A DNA stretch of 11,200 bases from CAYJXJ01 sp964374095 (GTDB taxonomy: Bacteria > Elusimicrobiota > Elusimicrobia > UBA1565 > UBA9628): contig CAYJXJ010000153.1 in NCBI GenBank assembly GCA_964374095.1, positions 1 through 11,200 of the forward strand. Reading direction: 5' to 3'. Shown piece by piece: positions 1 to 6,141 of this stretch. The notes under the pieces are model-generated. The model saw nothing but the letters and a program-made list of their open reading frames with translations. It did no database searches and was not told where the DNA came from. Numbering within the stretch: the stretch's first letter is position 1; every line of letters begins with the position of its first letter. A program made the translations under genes and the position numbers.

Positions 1-72
1 GTCTACGCGACGCTTTTTCGCTTCCAGCAGTTGCGGGGGGACAACGAGCCCGCCGACGTCGCCGGGGCCTAG
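1..72 (+). CDS. 3' end of an unidentified protein gene (partial)
   Basis: An open frame enters from the left edge and ends at TAG (70-72). It gives 23 residues ending in RGDNEPADVAGA. Nearly every codon ends in G or C, as in the window's clear genes, so it looks like true coding sequence rather than a chance frame. The fragment is too short to identify a family. It converges on the small minus-strand ORF that ends at 93, and I see no clear terminator in the 20 bp between them. Confidence 0.5.
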   Translation, partial: VYATLFRFQQLRGDNEPADVAGA

Positions 73-92
73 CCGACGAAGCGGGGCTCTCC

Positions 93-233
93 TCAGCGCG
101 CGCGCGGCGTCGCGAGGCCGGAGAACTCATCGACCGCGTCAACCACCAGGCGCACGCCGCCCCCTTCGGCGGCCTCCTCCCGGAGGGCGACCGACGGAGG
201 CTCTCGGTCGATCTGCCGGAAGAAGCGGATCAT
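93..233 (-). CDS. small uncharacterised protein (46 aa) coupled to the PDZ gene
   Basis: This short minus-strand frame begins with MIRFFRQIDREPP and ends with FSGLATPRAR. The ATG at 233-231 overlaps the TGA of the upstream PDZ-protein gene (232-230) in an ATGA arrangement, which suggests translational coupling. An alternative in-frame ATG at 269 would give 58 aa, follows a GGAGGGAC purine run, and would overlap the PDZ gene by 40 bp. Third-position G/C is very high, which supports real coding. The product is charged, with no signal peptide or membrane segment, and I do not recognise a family. It may be a small partner of the PDZ protein or the remnant of a larger gene; both ideas are inference. 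Confidence 0.45.
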   Translation of the reverse strand: MIRFFRQIDREPPSVALREEAAEGGGVRLVVDAVDEFSGLATPRAR

Positions 234-1093
234 TCGCTCTTGGATGGGGCGGGGCACGTATAGCGGCATGTCCCTCCATCCTGGTACAAAAATCGGCAGG
301 CCCCTTTTTCTTTGGGGCAGTCAGACGCACCGAGCGCCGACAACTCATACGACTTGATGGACACATCCTCACCGATCTGGGAACGGGCGGCGCCAGCCAA
401 GGCAGCCTCTGACCGAATCAAGGAAACCTTCGTCGTCTTGCCGGTTTTCTTGCTCTTGATCCTAAGAATGACAAGGGTGCCGTCCCCTCCCCGCAATCGG
501 GCTGATATCTGAGAGGCCGTCTTGCCGCTGACCTTGCGGGCATCGATCGAAATCAATTCGTCACCGGAAGCCAATCCCGCACCCGCCGCGGGTCCACCTT
601 CCACAATGCCGGAGATCGTCACGCGACCCTTGTTCACGGCCAGGACCAAGCCGACGCCTGCAGAGGAAGCTCCGATCCGGCCCATCGCCGTCCGATCGAG
701 AACGACGAATTCGCCGTGCCCATTGCTGAATTCCCGCGTCGCGCCCTGACTTGGCTCAGCCGCGCGGGCGACAGAAGCAAATGAAGAAAGCGCCGCGCCG
801 ACGACTCGTTCGAGGGAATTGCGGCTGGGCCCGATTACCGTGTCGCACGAGCACTTTGTACAGCGATAAATGCCCCCCGTCTCCAGGCACACAGACAGAA
901 TGCAGATTTTTTCACAAGAATCGTTGACCGCACAGTCCACAGGGCACTTGCACTTTTGCGCAAAATTATCTGGACAGGAGGCGGCCGCCGCCCGCATCGG
1001 GCAAGCGCCGAGCACCGCGACGGCGGCAGCGACGGCGAGAACCCCCGGAACCAATCGTCCATACAAAATCTTCCTATCCGCCTCTTCCAACAT
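230..1093 (-). CDS. secreted or lipid-anchored Cys-rich PDZ-domain protein
   Basis: The 287-aa product has a hydrophobic N-terminal segment (about residues 14-30) ending in LGAC, so it is exported and possibly lipidated at Cys31. A Cys-rich segment follows (Cys40, 48, 50, 54, 60, 64, 69, 78, 81, 83). A PDZ domain spans about residues 145-226, with GLVLAVNKGRVTISGIVEGG as the N-terminal part and GLASGDELISIDARKVSG as the carboxylate-loop and strand region. Four more cysteines (259, 266, 276, 280) lie in the tail. No serine-protease domain accompanies the PDZ, so a binding or scaffold role in the envelope is more likely than proteolysis (inference). The ATG at 1093 is chosen because a TTGACA-17-TACACT promoter ends 6 nt before it, predicting a leaderless message. 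A small ORF overlaps the 3' end by ATGA. The PDZ assignment is firm; the function is unknown. Confidence 0.8.
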   Translation of the reverse strand: MLEEADRKILYGRLVPGVLAVAAAVAVLGACPMRAAAASCPDNFAQKCKCPVDCAVNDSCEKICILSVCLETGGIYRCTKCSCDTVIGPSRNSLERVVGAALSSFASVARAAEPSQGATREFSNGHGEFVVLDRTAMGRIGASSAGVGLVLAVNKGRVTISGIVEGGPAAGAGLASGDELISIDARKVSGKTASQISARLRGGDGTLVILRIKSKKTGKTTKVSLIRSEAALAGAARSQIGEDVSIKSYELSALGASDCPKEKGACRFLYQDGGTCRYTCPAPSKSE

Positions 1094-1099
1094 AGTACG

Positions 1100-1128
1100 A
1101 GTGTAATTGGAATGCTCCTGATTGTCAA
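1100..1128 (-). promoter_or_regulatory. promoter of the PDZ-protein gene
   Basis: Read on the minus strand, a perfect TTGACA (1128-1123) is followed by a 17-bp spacer and TACACT (1105-1100). The -10 hexamer ends 6 nt before the ATG at 1093, so transcription should begin at or within a base or two of the start codon. No Shine-Dalgarno sequence directly precedes that ATG. Confidence 0.65.
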
Positions 1129-1179
1129 TGGTTCGACGAATGGGGACATTGCAGCATTTCGCCGCTATGGGTCGGCTGC

Positions 1180-1208
1180 TTGACTTAGTCCAGGACTTAG
1201 TCTATACT
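1180..1208 (+). promoter_or_regulatory. promoter of the antitoxin gene
   Basis: TTGACT (1180-1185), a 17-bp spacer and TATACT (1203-1208) make a near-consensus housekeeping promoter. The -10 ends 6 nt before the ATG at 1215, so the transcript is predicted to be leaderless. The spacer is almost entirely filled by a pair of GACTTAGTC repeats. Confidence 0.7.
1182..1202 (+). promoter_or_regulatory. candidate autoregulatory operator, paired GACTTAGTC
   Basis: Two copies of GACTTAGTC (1182-1190 and 1194-1202) are separated by CAG. Each copy is itself a palindrome, GACT-T-AGTC. They sit between the -35 and -10 of the antitoxin promoter. Phd/YefM-type antitoxins usually repress their own operon by binding palindromes over the promoter, so this is the natural operator candidate. 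The role is inferred from position and symmetry. Confidence 0.55.
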
Positions 1209-1214
1209 GGGGAT

Positions 1215-1457
1215 ATGCTTCAAATCAACGTGCACGACGCCAAGACCCGCTTCTCCAAGGTTCTCTCCCGCGTCGAGGCCGGAGAGTCCGTGGTAATCGC
1301 CAAGAACGGCCGACCCGTGGCAAAACTCGTCCCCCTGGGTAGGGGCCGCAGGTTCAAGAGACGGCTGGGAGCGGCCAAAGGGCTGGTCCGCATGTCGCCG
1401 GATTGGGACGCCCCCCTAGCGCCCGGAGTCCTCAGGGCCTTCGACGTGGGCTCATGA
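1215..1457 (+). CDS. Phd/YefM-family antitoxin
   Basis: The 80-aa product opens with MLQINVHDAKTRFSKVLSRV and continues GESVVIAKNGRPVAKLVPL, the conserved Phd/YefM DNA-binding fold. The C-terminal part (SPDWDAPLAPGVLRAF) is the toxin-wrapping region typical of antitoxins paired with VapC-type PIN toxins. A longer frame starting at 1122 is rejected because the promoter lies inside it and the family begins at this methionine. The role is to neutralise the downstream toxin and repress the operon. The last codon or two and the TGA lie in or beside the left inverted repeat of the element at about 1452-1810, so the native C-terminus may have been altered. If that element is removed, the frame continues as GAET and stops at a TGA overlapping the toxin GTG. 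Confidence 0.85.
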   Translation: MLQINVHDAKTRFSKVLSRVEAGESVVIAKNGRPVAKLVPLGRGRRFKRRLGAAKGLVRMSPDWDAPLAPGVLRAFDVGS

Positions 1458-1810
1458 CAGAAATTTGTGAAACGAGTAGGGCTCGACGACCAACTGCACG
1501 CGGGGCAGTTGTGACAAGCGCGGCCGGAAACGAAGCATCGAGCACGGCATACTCCCACTGTTCTCTACCAAAGGGCGGAGGGGAGGACTCCACTCAATGC
1601 CCCCTGCCGTAAGCGTCCCAGGGGGGGCGGTGAGTGGCCCGCGTTGTTTAGTCGGGTCGCCCCTGGCGGCCATCGCCCGCGGTTCTCGCAAACCACCTCC
1701 ACCGGTGGAGGTGAGCACCGGTGAAATACCGCCGCCGCCGCCAGAATTTGATTTCCCCGTGACCTATCGTCTACCCGAGGACTCCCCCGAGTCTCACAAA
1801 ATTCTGTCTT
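1452..1810. mobile_element. MITE-like non-autonomous element between antitoxin and toxin
   Basis: The ends carry imperfect inverted repeats: 1454-1473 (ATGACAGAAATTTGTGAAAC) and 1791-1810, whose complement is AAGACAGAATTTTGTGAGAC. They match at 17 of 20 positions. The interior encodes no recognisable protein; the longest frame from the left end (1454-1612) has non-coding codon use. It contains a perfect 20-bp palindrome (1694-1713), a second short palindrome (1716-1723) and a GCC run near 1730. A dinucleotide GC flanks both sides (1450-1451 and 1811-1812), a possible but weak target duplication. Deleting the element plus one GC fuses the antitoxin frame through to a TGA that overlaps the toxin GTG. 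The exact boundaries are uncertain by a few bases, and the transposase family is unknown. Confidence 0.55.
1694..1723. repeat. paired palindromes within the inserted element
   Basis: Positions 1694-1713 form a perfect 20-bp palindrome, CACCTCCACC followed by its complement. Positions 1716-1723 form CACCGGTG, repeating the palindrome core 16 bp further on. The pair could be an operator, a transposase-binding site or a hairpin. Nothing else in the sequence decides between these. Confidence 0.5.
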
Positions 1811-1820
1811 GCGCCGAAAC

Positions 1821-2207
1821 GTGAAGCTCCTCCTGGACACCTGTTCGTTCTTATGGATGATCACCGACGCTCCCGACCTGAGTCCGCGAGCCCGAAAACT
1901 CGTGACCGACCAAGAAAACAGGCTGTTTTTGAGCGCGGCTTCATGCTGGGAAATCGCGATCAAGTGCGGCCTGGGAAAGCTCCGGTTCTCCAAACCGCCC
2001 GAAAAGCTCGTCCCGGAGCAGATGCAGCGCATGGCCATCGAACCCCTCCCCATCCTCCCCCACCATGCCTTGCACACCGCGGCCTTGAAACCCCTTCACC
2101 GCGACCCCTTCGACCGGCTGCTGGTCGCGCAGTCGAGATTGGAGAACCTGCCGATCCTTACGCCTGATCCGCGGATCAAGGCCTACGGCGTGTCCGTCGT
2201 CTGGTAG
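1821..2207 (+). CDS. vapC: VapC-family PIN-domain toxin (ribonuclease)
   Basis: The 128-aa product is a complete PIN domain. It starts KLLLDTCSFLW with Asp6, continues LSAASCWEIAIK with Glu44, then HRDPFDRLLVAQS with Asp95/Asp98, and ends with ILTPDPRIKAYGV (Asp116). These are the acidic metal-binding residues of PIN RNases, and the length is normal for VapC. The GTG at 1821 is preferred over a TTG at 1809 because the family begins with the short KLLLDT strand. No good ribosome binding site precedes it. Its antitoxin ends 363 bp upstream, whereas such pairs normally overlap or lie a few bases apart. Expression must therefore depend on read-through across the inserted element or on a promoter I cannot identify. 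Family assignment is firm; activity and expression are unproven. Confidence 0.85.
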   Translation: MKLLLDTCSFLWMITDAPDLSPRARKLVTDQENRLFLSAASCWEIAIKCGLGKLRFSKPPEKLVPEQMQRMAIEPLPILPHHALHTAALKPLHRDPFDRLLVAQSRLENLPILTPDPRIKAYGVSVVW

Positions 2208-2271
2208 CCCGTTAACGCTGCCCCGGCCAAAATCGTCCTCCACCGCGGCCTCAATTGTCCTACATACGATA
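2208..2271. other. short convergent intergenic region, no clear terminator
   Basis: This gap separates the 3' ends of the toxin gene (+) and the last gene of the minus-strand operon. I looked for a GC-rich hairpin followed by a T run on either strand and did not find a convincing one. Confidence 0.4.
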
Positions 2272-2658
2272 CTAGTCCTGAATCAGCCCCGAGCTCATAC
2301 CGCGCATCACGACCTTCCCGCGCTGGTTGGTCACCGTGAAGGAGAATTTTACCGCCGTCGCGCCGCGGGCCGGCTCCACCGACTCGACGCGGCCCAGACA
2401 GGTGAGTTGGTCGCCGGCATAGGCCGGACGGAGGAACTCGAACTCCATACGCCGCGCCACGAAATTCAGGTCGCCGCCCAGTTTCGTCGGCAGCGAGGCC
2501 GTGAGCAGGCCATGGGCCATGAGGCGTCCTTTGGGGTCCGGGACGCTGTGGCGCTGTCCCTGGTCCCCGGAGAGCTCGGCGAAGCGCTGAATGTCCTCGG
2601 CGGTCACCAGGCGCGACCACTCGAGCCGGGCCCCGGCTTGGAGCGCGTCGCCGGGCAT
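2272..2658 (-). CDS. MaoC-like hot-dog-fold dehydratase/hydratase
   Basis: The 128-aa product matches the MaoC / R-specific enoyl-CoA hydratase family. It has the sequence IQRFAELSGDQGQRH followed by GRLMAHGLLTA. The family motif is a Ser-Gly-Asp, then Asn-Pro two to three residues on, and a His five after the Asp. Here Asp32 and His37, the catalytic pair, are kept, while Asn-Pro is replaced by Gly-Gln. The later VARRMEFEFLRPAYAGDQLTC is the usual substrate-tunnel strand region. Family members hydrate 2-enoyl-CoA or related thioesters. The substrate is not predictable here because no other fatty-acid genes are nearby. The start ATG (2658-2656) lies one base after the TAA of the upstream kinase gene. 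It is the last gene of the operon. Confidence 0.8.
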   Translation of the reverse strand: MPGDALQAGARLEWSRLVTAEDIQRFAELSGDQGQRHSVPDPKGRLMAHGLLTASLPTKLGGDLNFVARRMEFEFLRPAYAGDQLTCLGRVESVEPARGATAVKFSFTVTNQRGKVVMRGMSSGLIQD

Positions 2659-2659
2659 A

Positions 2660-4150
2660 TTATGCCCCCAGAGCCGCCATGCGCCGGCTCAAGCCCGCCT
2701 GGGTTTCGACGAAATCCCGCCACGCCGCGAGGCTGCGCGCGGCGTCGCCGCGCTTCAAAGACGGCTTGAAGGTCTTGTCGATCCGCGGGCGCCGCAGGCG
2801 GCGGGCCCACGCCGCCTCCCCCGCGGCCTCGGCGGCGAGCGACGCCGCGCCCAGGGCCGTGGCCTCCAGCTCGGCGGTCCGCCGGATGGGGATGCCGGTC
2901 AAATCGGACTGGAACTGCACCAGATGGTCGACCCGCGAGAGCCCGCCCGAGGCCGTGGCGTAGGCGGCTTTCAATCCCGCGGCCGCGAGAGCCCCGACGA
3001 TATCGGCGATCAGGAACCCGATCCCATCGGCGACGCCGCGGACCAGGTCCTGCCATTGGGTCTTGGAGTCGAGACCCCAGACCGCGGTCTTGGTGACATA
3101 GTCCCATCTCGGCGCGCCGAGGCCGCCGATGGCGGGAAGCAGCCAGGCGCGGCCGCGCGAATCGCGGCAGGCCTTGTCGATGCCGGCGGCCTTGAGCGGC
3201 AGCCCGAGTTGATTCCGGAGCCAATCGAATGAAGTACCCGCGGCATGCACCGTCCCCTCTTTGAGAAAAACGCAGGGACTCCCCTTGACCGCCCAGCCCA
3301 CGGAGGTCAGAAACCCCGGCACCCGCCGCTGATGGGGTCCGGTGTTGTGGAGCCAAAACGCCCCGGTGCCGTAATTGACGACGGCGGAGCCCTCCGAGAC
3401 GGCGCCCAGACCGACGACGGCCGCCTGCTGATCGCCGATGGCGGCGAGGATGGGGATCCGGCGGCCCCGGCGTTGGCAAGCCCCGAGAGGCCCCGCCGAG
3501 GGCCCGACCGCGGGCAGGCAATCCCCGGGAACCCCGAACAAGGCGAGCAGACCCGGGTCCCACTTCATGGCGCCGATGTCAAGCAGCATCATGCGCTGGG
3601 CGCAGGTCGGATCGCAGGAATAGGACTCTCCCCGCGTCAAGCGCCACAGCAGGTAGGTCGAGACCGGCGCGATGCGAAGCCGCCCCTGTTCGGCCAGACG
3701 CCGCGCCCCGGCCGCGTGGTCGAGAAGCCAGCGGACCTTCGGCGCCGAATAGTAGGGTGTCAGGATGAGTCCCGTCTTTCGGTGGATTTCTGGGCGGTGA
3801 TCTTGGAGGCTTTCAACGATCCGGGCCGCGCGCCCATCCTGCCAACTGACGACCGGAGCGGCCGGCCGGCCGGTCCGGGCGTCCCAGAGGACCACGGTGG
3901 AGCGCTGGGAGGCGATGCCCAAGCCCCGGACGCGGTCGCGGGGGGAAATCTCCCCCAGGACGCCGTCGAGCACCCGCTCCGCGCCGGCGGCCAAGTCGCG
4001 CGCGTCGTGCTCGGCCCAACCCGGACGGGGAAACCGCGTCTTGAGGGGTGTCCGGGCGCGGGCAGCCACGCGGCCGTGCGGATCGAAGGCGATCGCGCGG
4101 GTGCTGGAGCTCCCCTGATCGAGTGCGAGGATCAGGTCGCGGCCCTTCAC
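2660..4150 (-). CDS. FGGY-family carbohydrate kinase, glycerol-kinase-like
   Basis: The 496-aa product has the whole FGGY fold, close in length to GlpK. It shows LALDQGSSSTRAIAFD at the N-terminal phosphate loop, FPRPGWAEHD, GIASQRSTVVLWD (78-90), SWQDGRA (102-108), TGLILTPYYS, AIGDQQAAVVG (Asp240, the catalytic base position), NYGTGAFWLHNTG, IGGLGAPRWD and a C-terminal TASGG nucleotide-binding loop. It should phosphorylate a small polyol or sugar with ATP. In GlpK the glycerol contacts include an Arg-Glu pair; here these are Arg83-Ser84, so glycerol may not be the substrate and no gene symbol is given. The GTG start (4150-4148) overlaps the upstream TGA as GTGA, so it is coupled to the nuclease gene. 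Confidence 0.85.
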   Translation of the reverse strand: MKGRDLILALDQGSSSTRAIAFDPHGRVAARARTPLKTRFPRPGWAEHDARDLAAGAERVLDGVLGEISPRDRVRGLGIASQRSTVVLWDARTGRPAAPVVSWQDGRAARIVESLQDHRPEIHRKTGLILTPYYSAPKVRWLLDHAAGARRLAEQGRLRIAPVSTYLLWRLTRGESYSCDPTCAQRMMLLDIGAMKWDPGLLALFGVPGDCLPAVGPSAGPLGACQRRGRRIPILAAIGDQQAAVVGLGAVSEGSAVVNYGTGAFWLHNTGPHQRRVPGFLTSVGWAVKGSPCVFLKEGTVHAAGTSFDWLRNQLGLPLKAAGIDKACRDSRGRAWLLPAIGGLGAPRWDYVTKTAVWGLDSKTQWQDLVRGVADGIGFLIADIVGALAAAGLKAAYATASGGLSRVDHLVQFQSDLTGIPIRRTAELEATALGAASLAAEAAGEAAWARRLRRPRIDKTFKPSLKRGDAARSLAAWRDFVETQAGLSRRMAALGA

Positions 4151-5301
4151 TCCGAGAGGGCCTTCACGTCGAGGCCGGGGCAGTCGACCTTTTCGCCGAG
4201 CGCCTCGAGCCGGGCGCGGAGCGTCGCGTCCAATTCCGGGTCCTCCATCAGCTTGGCCACCAGCGGGGCCGAGGGCGCCAGCACATCCTCGTAAAGCCCC
4301 GCCTTCCGGAGCATGTCAAGCACGGCCTTCTTGTCGGAGAATTCCCACTTCTCGCGGGGGACGATGGAGAGCTCGAACTTCTTGCCGAAGGCGCGGACGT
4401 AGCCGCGTTTTCGCAGCTGGGCGAGGATCGCTTCCCGGAGTTCGGCCGACTCCGTCTCCAACTCGCGCGTCCGGGCGCGGGCCTCCCCGTAACGGTCGAT
4501 CAGCTCGGAGAGCTCGTTGGCGTCCCGGGACCGGGCGACGGGAACCGCGGCGGTCTTGGAAGCCGGCATTTGGTGGCGGAACACCGGGCAGATGGGTTTG
4601 TAATCGCACCAGAAGCACTTGCGCTCCTCGGGAAGCGGCTCGAACTCGCCGCGGGTGATGCACCCCGCGGTGTCGACGATGCGCTTGCGGAGCGTCTCCA
4701 CGAGGGCCGGGGCATGGCGCTCGATGGTGAGCTCGGCCTGGCTGGGGAGATGGTAGAACGTCAGGCGCCCGACGTCGGCGCCGAGCATCCTTTCGCAGGC
4801 CAGTTGGTACATGGTCAGCTGGGAATCGGTGGCGACCCGGTCGGAGGGGATCTCCTTTCCGGTCTTGTAATCGAGTATGCTCAGGCGCCCGTCGGGCAGA
4901 CGGTCCACGCGGTCGACTTTCCCGGTCACCGGCACGCCGTCGACCTCGAGCTTGAATTGGTACTCGACGTAGAGGGGCACCGCGAAGCTCTCGATGTTTT
5001 TCCGGTAAAACGCCTCCAGGATCAGCCTGCCCTTCTCGAGAAAATCCGCTTCCTGCGCCGCGTCCTTGTACCCCGCGCGGACCCAGTGCTCCCGGTAGTA
5101 CTTCAGCACCTCTTCCAGGGGAGGCGGCGGCGGCTTGGGGACGCCGTATAGAAACTCCAAGGCCTGATGCACCGAATTGCCGAAGGAAAAGTAGGACTTG
5201 GGCTTCTCCGGGATGCCGTCGATATATCGAAACTTGTATTTTTGCGGGCACTCCGCGTACATGGAGATCGAGGAGTGCGAGAGGGGCCGCGGCAGGACCA
5301 T
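4147..5301 (-). CDS. RecB-like PD-(D/E)XK nuclease with Cys-ligated Fe-S motif
   Basis: The 384-aa product has the nuclease core used by RecB, AddB and Cas4 families: His45 in GNSVHQALE, Glu113 in YVEYQF, Asp130 in TGKVDRVD, and Asp144/Lys146 in ILDYKTGKE, then Gln161 and Tyr165. Cys18 (YAECPQKYKF) and the cluster Cys229, Cys232, Cys238 (KCFWCDYKPIC) match the four cysteines that hold a [4Fe-4S] cluster in AddB/Cas4-type enzymes. Residues about 260-302 are likely a coiled coil, followed by a C-terminal extension I do not recognise. No helicase or cas gene is present, so it is a stand-alone DNA nuclease of unknown pathway. The ATG at 5301 has GAGG six bases upstream. The gene starts 30 bp after the lipoprotein gene and overlaps the kinase gene by 4 bp. 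Confidence 0.85.
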   Translation of the reverse strand: MVLPRPLSHSSISMYAECPQKYKFRYIDGIPEKPKSYFSFGNSVHQALEFLYGVPKPPPPPLEEVLKYYREHWVRAGYKDAAQEADFLEKGRLILEAFYRKNIESFAVPLYVEYQFKLEVDGVPVTGKVDRVDRLPDGRLSILDYKTGKEIPSDRVATDSQLTMYQLACERMLGADVGRLTFYHLPSQAELTIERHAPALVETLRKRIVDTAGCITRGEFEPLPEERKCFWCDYKPICPVFRHQMPASKTAAVPVARSRDANELSELIDRYGEARARTRELETESAELREAILAQLRKRGYVRAFGKKFELSIVPREKWEFSDKKAVLDMLRKAGLYEDVLAPSAPLVAKLMEDPELDATLRARLEALGEKVDCPGLDVKALSE

Positions 5302-5331
5302 GGGCAGCCTCTATTGTAGCAAAGGCGGCCG

Positions 5332-6141
5332 CTAGCCGCCCCCGATCGAGTACTTGACCAACTCGGTGTTGGGGTTCTCGAAGCCCGGACCGCCGATGGT
5401 GGTCTTGACCCGCCCCACCCCCGGCGCGTAGTAGTCGTACTTCCAGGATTCGGGATACCGCCTGTTGAATTCCCGGACCTTCAGGCAGTCGTCGAAGTTC
5501 CCGGCGACCGTTTCGACCCGCACGTCGGCGGCTTCGACCCGGTACTCGAGCTCGTCCTCGCCGACGACGGCCTTCCAAACGGTGCCCGGCGAAAACGGGT
5601 ATCTCAGAATCGGCAGGCTGCGGCCTGCCTCGATCTCCCAGACGGCCCAGTCGCGCTTGGCGTAGGAAAGGCTGCGGTCCCGTATTTTCTTCCGCCCGGC
5701 ATAGAGCGCCCCGGAGACCGAGCCGGAGCCGATCGACGGGGAGAGACGCACTTCCAGTTCGAGCTTCATGTTTTGCCCGCCGCTGGCCGTGTCGCCGTAG
5801 ACCCAGGAATTGCCGCGCTCCAGGGGAAAATAGTCGGGGCAGGAGAGCAGGCCGGACTTGGCGCGCTCCGCCCAGGGCGCCAAGTCGGGGAAGCGGCGCG
5901 CCCCCGCCGCGGAGCCGCGCCCGGCCGCGCGGCCGCGGCCGGAAATGGGGGTATAGATTGTGGCGGCCCGCCCCACGGCCGCGGCGGATCTAGGATCCTC
6001 CGGACGGCGCCGGGCGAACTCCTCGAAGGCCCGCGCCGCGATCGGGTGCTTGCCGGTCCGTTCGTGATAAAGCCCCCGGTGGTAGTGGTAGCCGTCGCAT
6101 CCGGCGAACAGCAGGAAGCCCGCGACCCAGAGCCCCTTCAG
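5332..6141 (-). CDS. lipoprotein, probable CTG start, uncharacterised
   Basis: The first conventional start in this frame is GTG at 5976, giving 214 aa with no signal peptide. The frame stays open upstream to a CTG at 6141-6139, whose product begins (M)KGLWVAGFLLFAGC, a textbook lipoprotein signal with lipid attachment at Cys15. I find no ATG, GTG or TTG upstream in frame as far as I read into radC. The CTG overlaps the radC TGA as CTGA, and GGGGG lies 6 nt before it. Residues after the Cys (HERTGKHPIAARAFEEFARRRPEDPRSAA) resemble one TPR helix pair. The C-terminal half (CPDYFPLERGNSWVY to YYAPGVGRVKT) resembles uncharacterised envelope lipoproteins. Asp follows Cys, which in enterobacteria favours inner-membrane retention. 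Function is unknown. A sequencing or assembly error at the start is the main alternative. Confidence 0.65.
   Translation of the reverse strand: MKGLWVAGFLLFAGCDGYHYHRGLYHERTGKHPIAARAFEEFARRRPEDPRSAAAVGRAATIYTPISGRGRAAGRGSAAGARRFPDLAPWAERAKSGLLSCPDYFPLERGNSWVYGDTASGGQNMKLELEVRLSPSIGSGSVSGALYAGRKKIRDRSLSYAKRDWAVWEIEAGRSLPILRYPFSPGTVWKAVVGEDELEYRVEAADVRVETVAGNFDDCLKVREFNRRYPESWKYDYYAPGVGRVKTTIGGPGFENPNTELVKYSIGGG

Noticed and set aside
1122..1214. Upstream extension of the antitoxin frame
   Set aside because: It would place the -35, -10 and operator inside the coding sequence and adds residues not found in Phd/YefM proteins.
1454..1612. A 52-codon frame starting MTEICETS at an ATGA overlap with the antitoxin stop
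   Set aside because: Codon third positions show no bias, no family is recognisable, and it begins within the inverted repeat of the inserted element.
1600..1625. CCCCCTG/CAGGGGG stem with 12-nt loop as a terminator
   Set aside because: No T run follows and the arms are low-complexity C and G runs that pair by chance.
2604..5578. Several long frames overlapping the kinase and nuclease genes on both strands
   Set aside because: All are Arg/Gly/Pro-rich shadows expected in high-GC DNA opposite or out of frame with well-supported genes.
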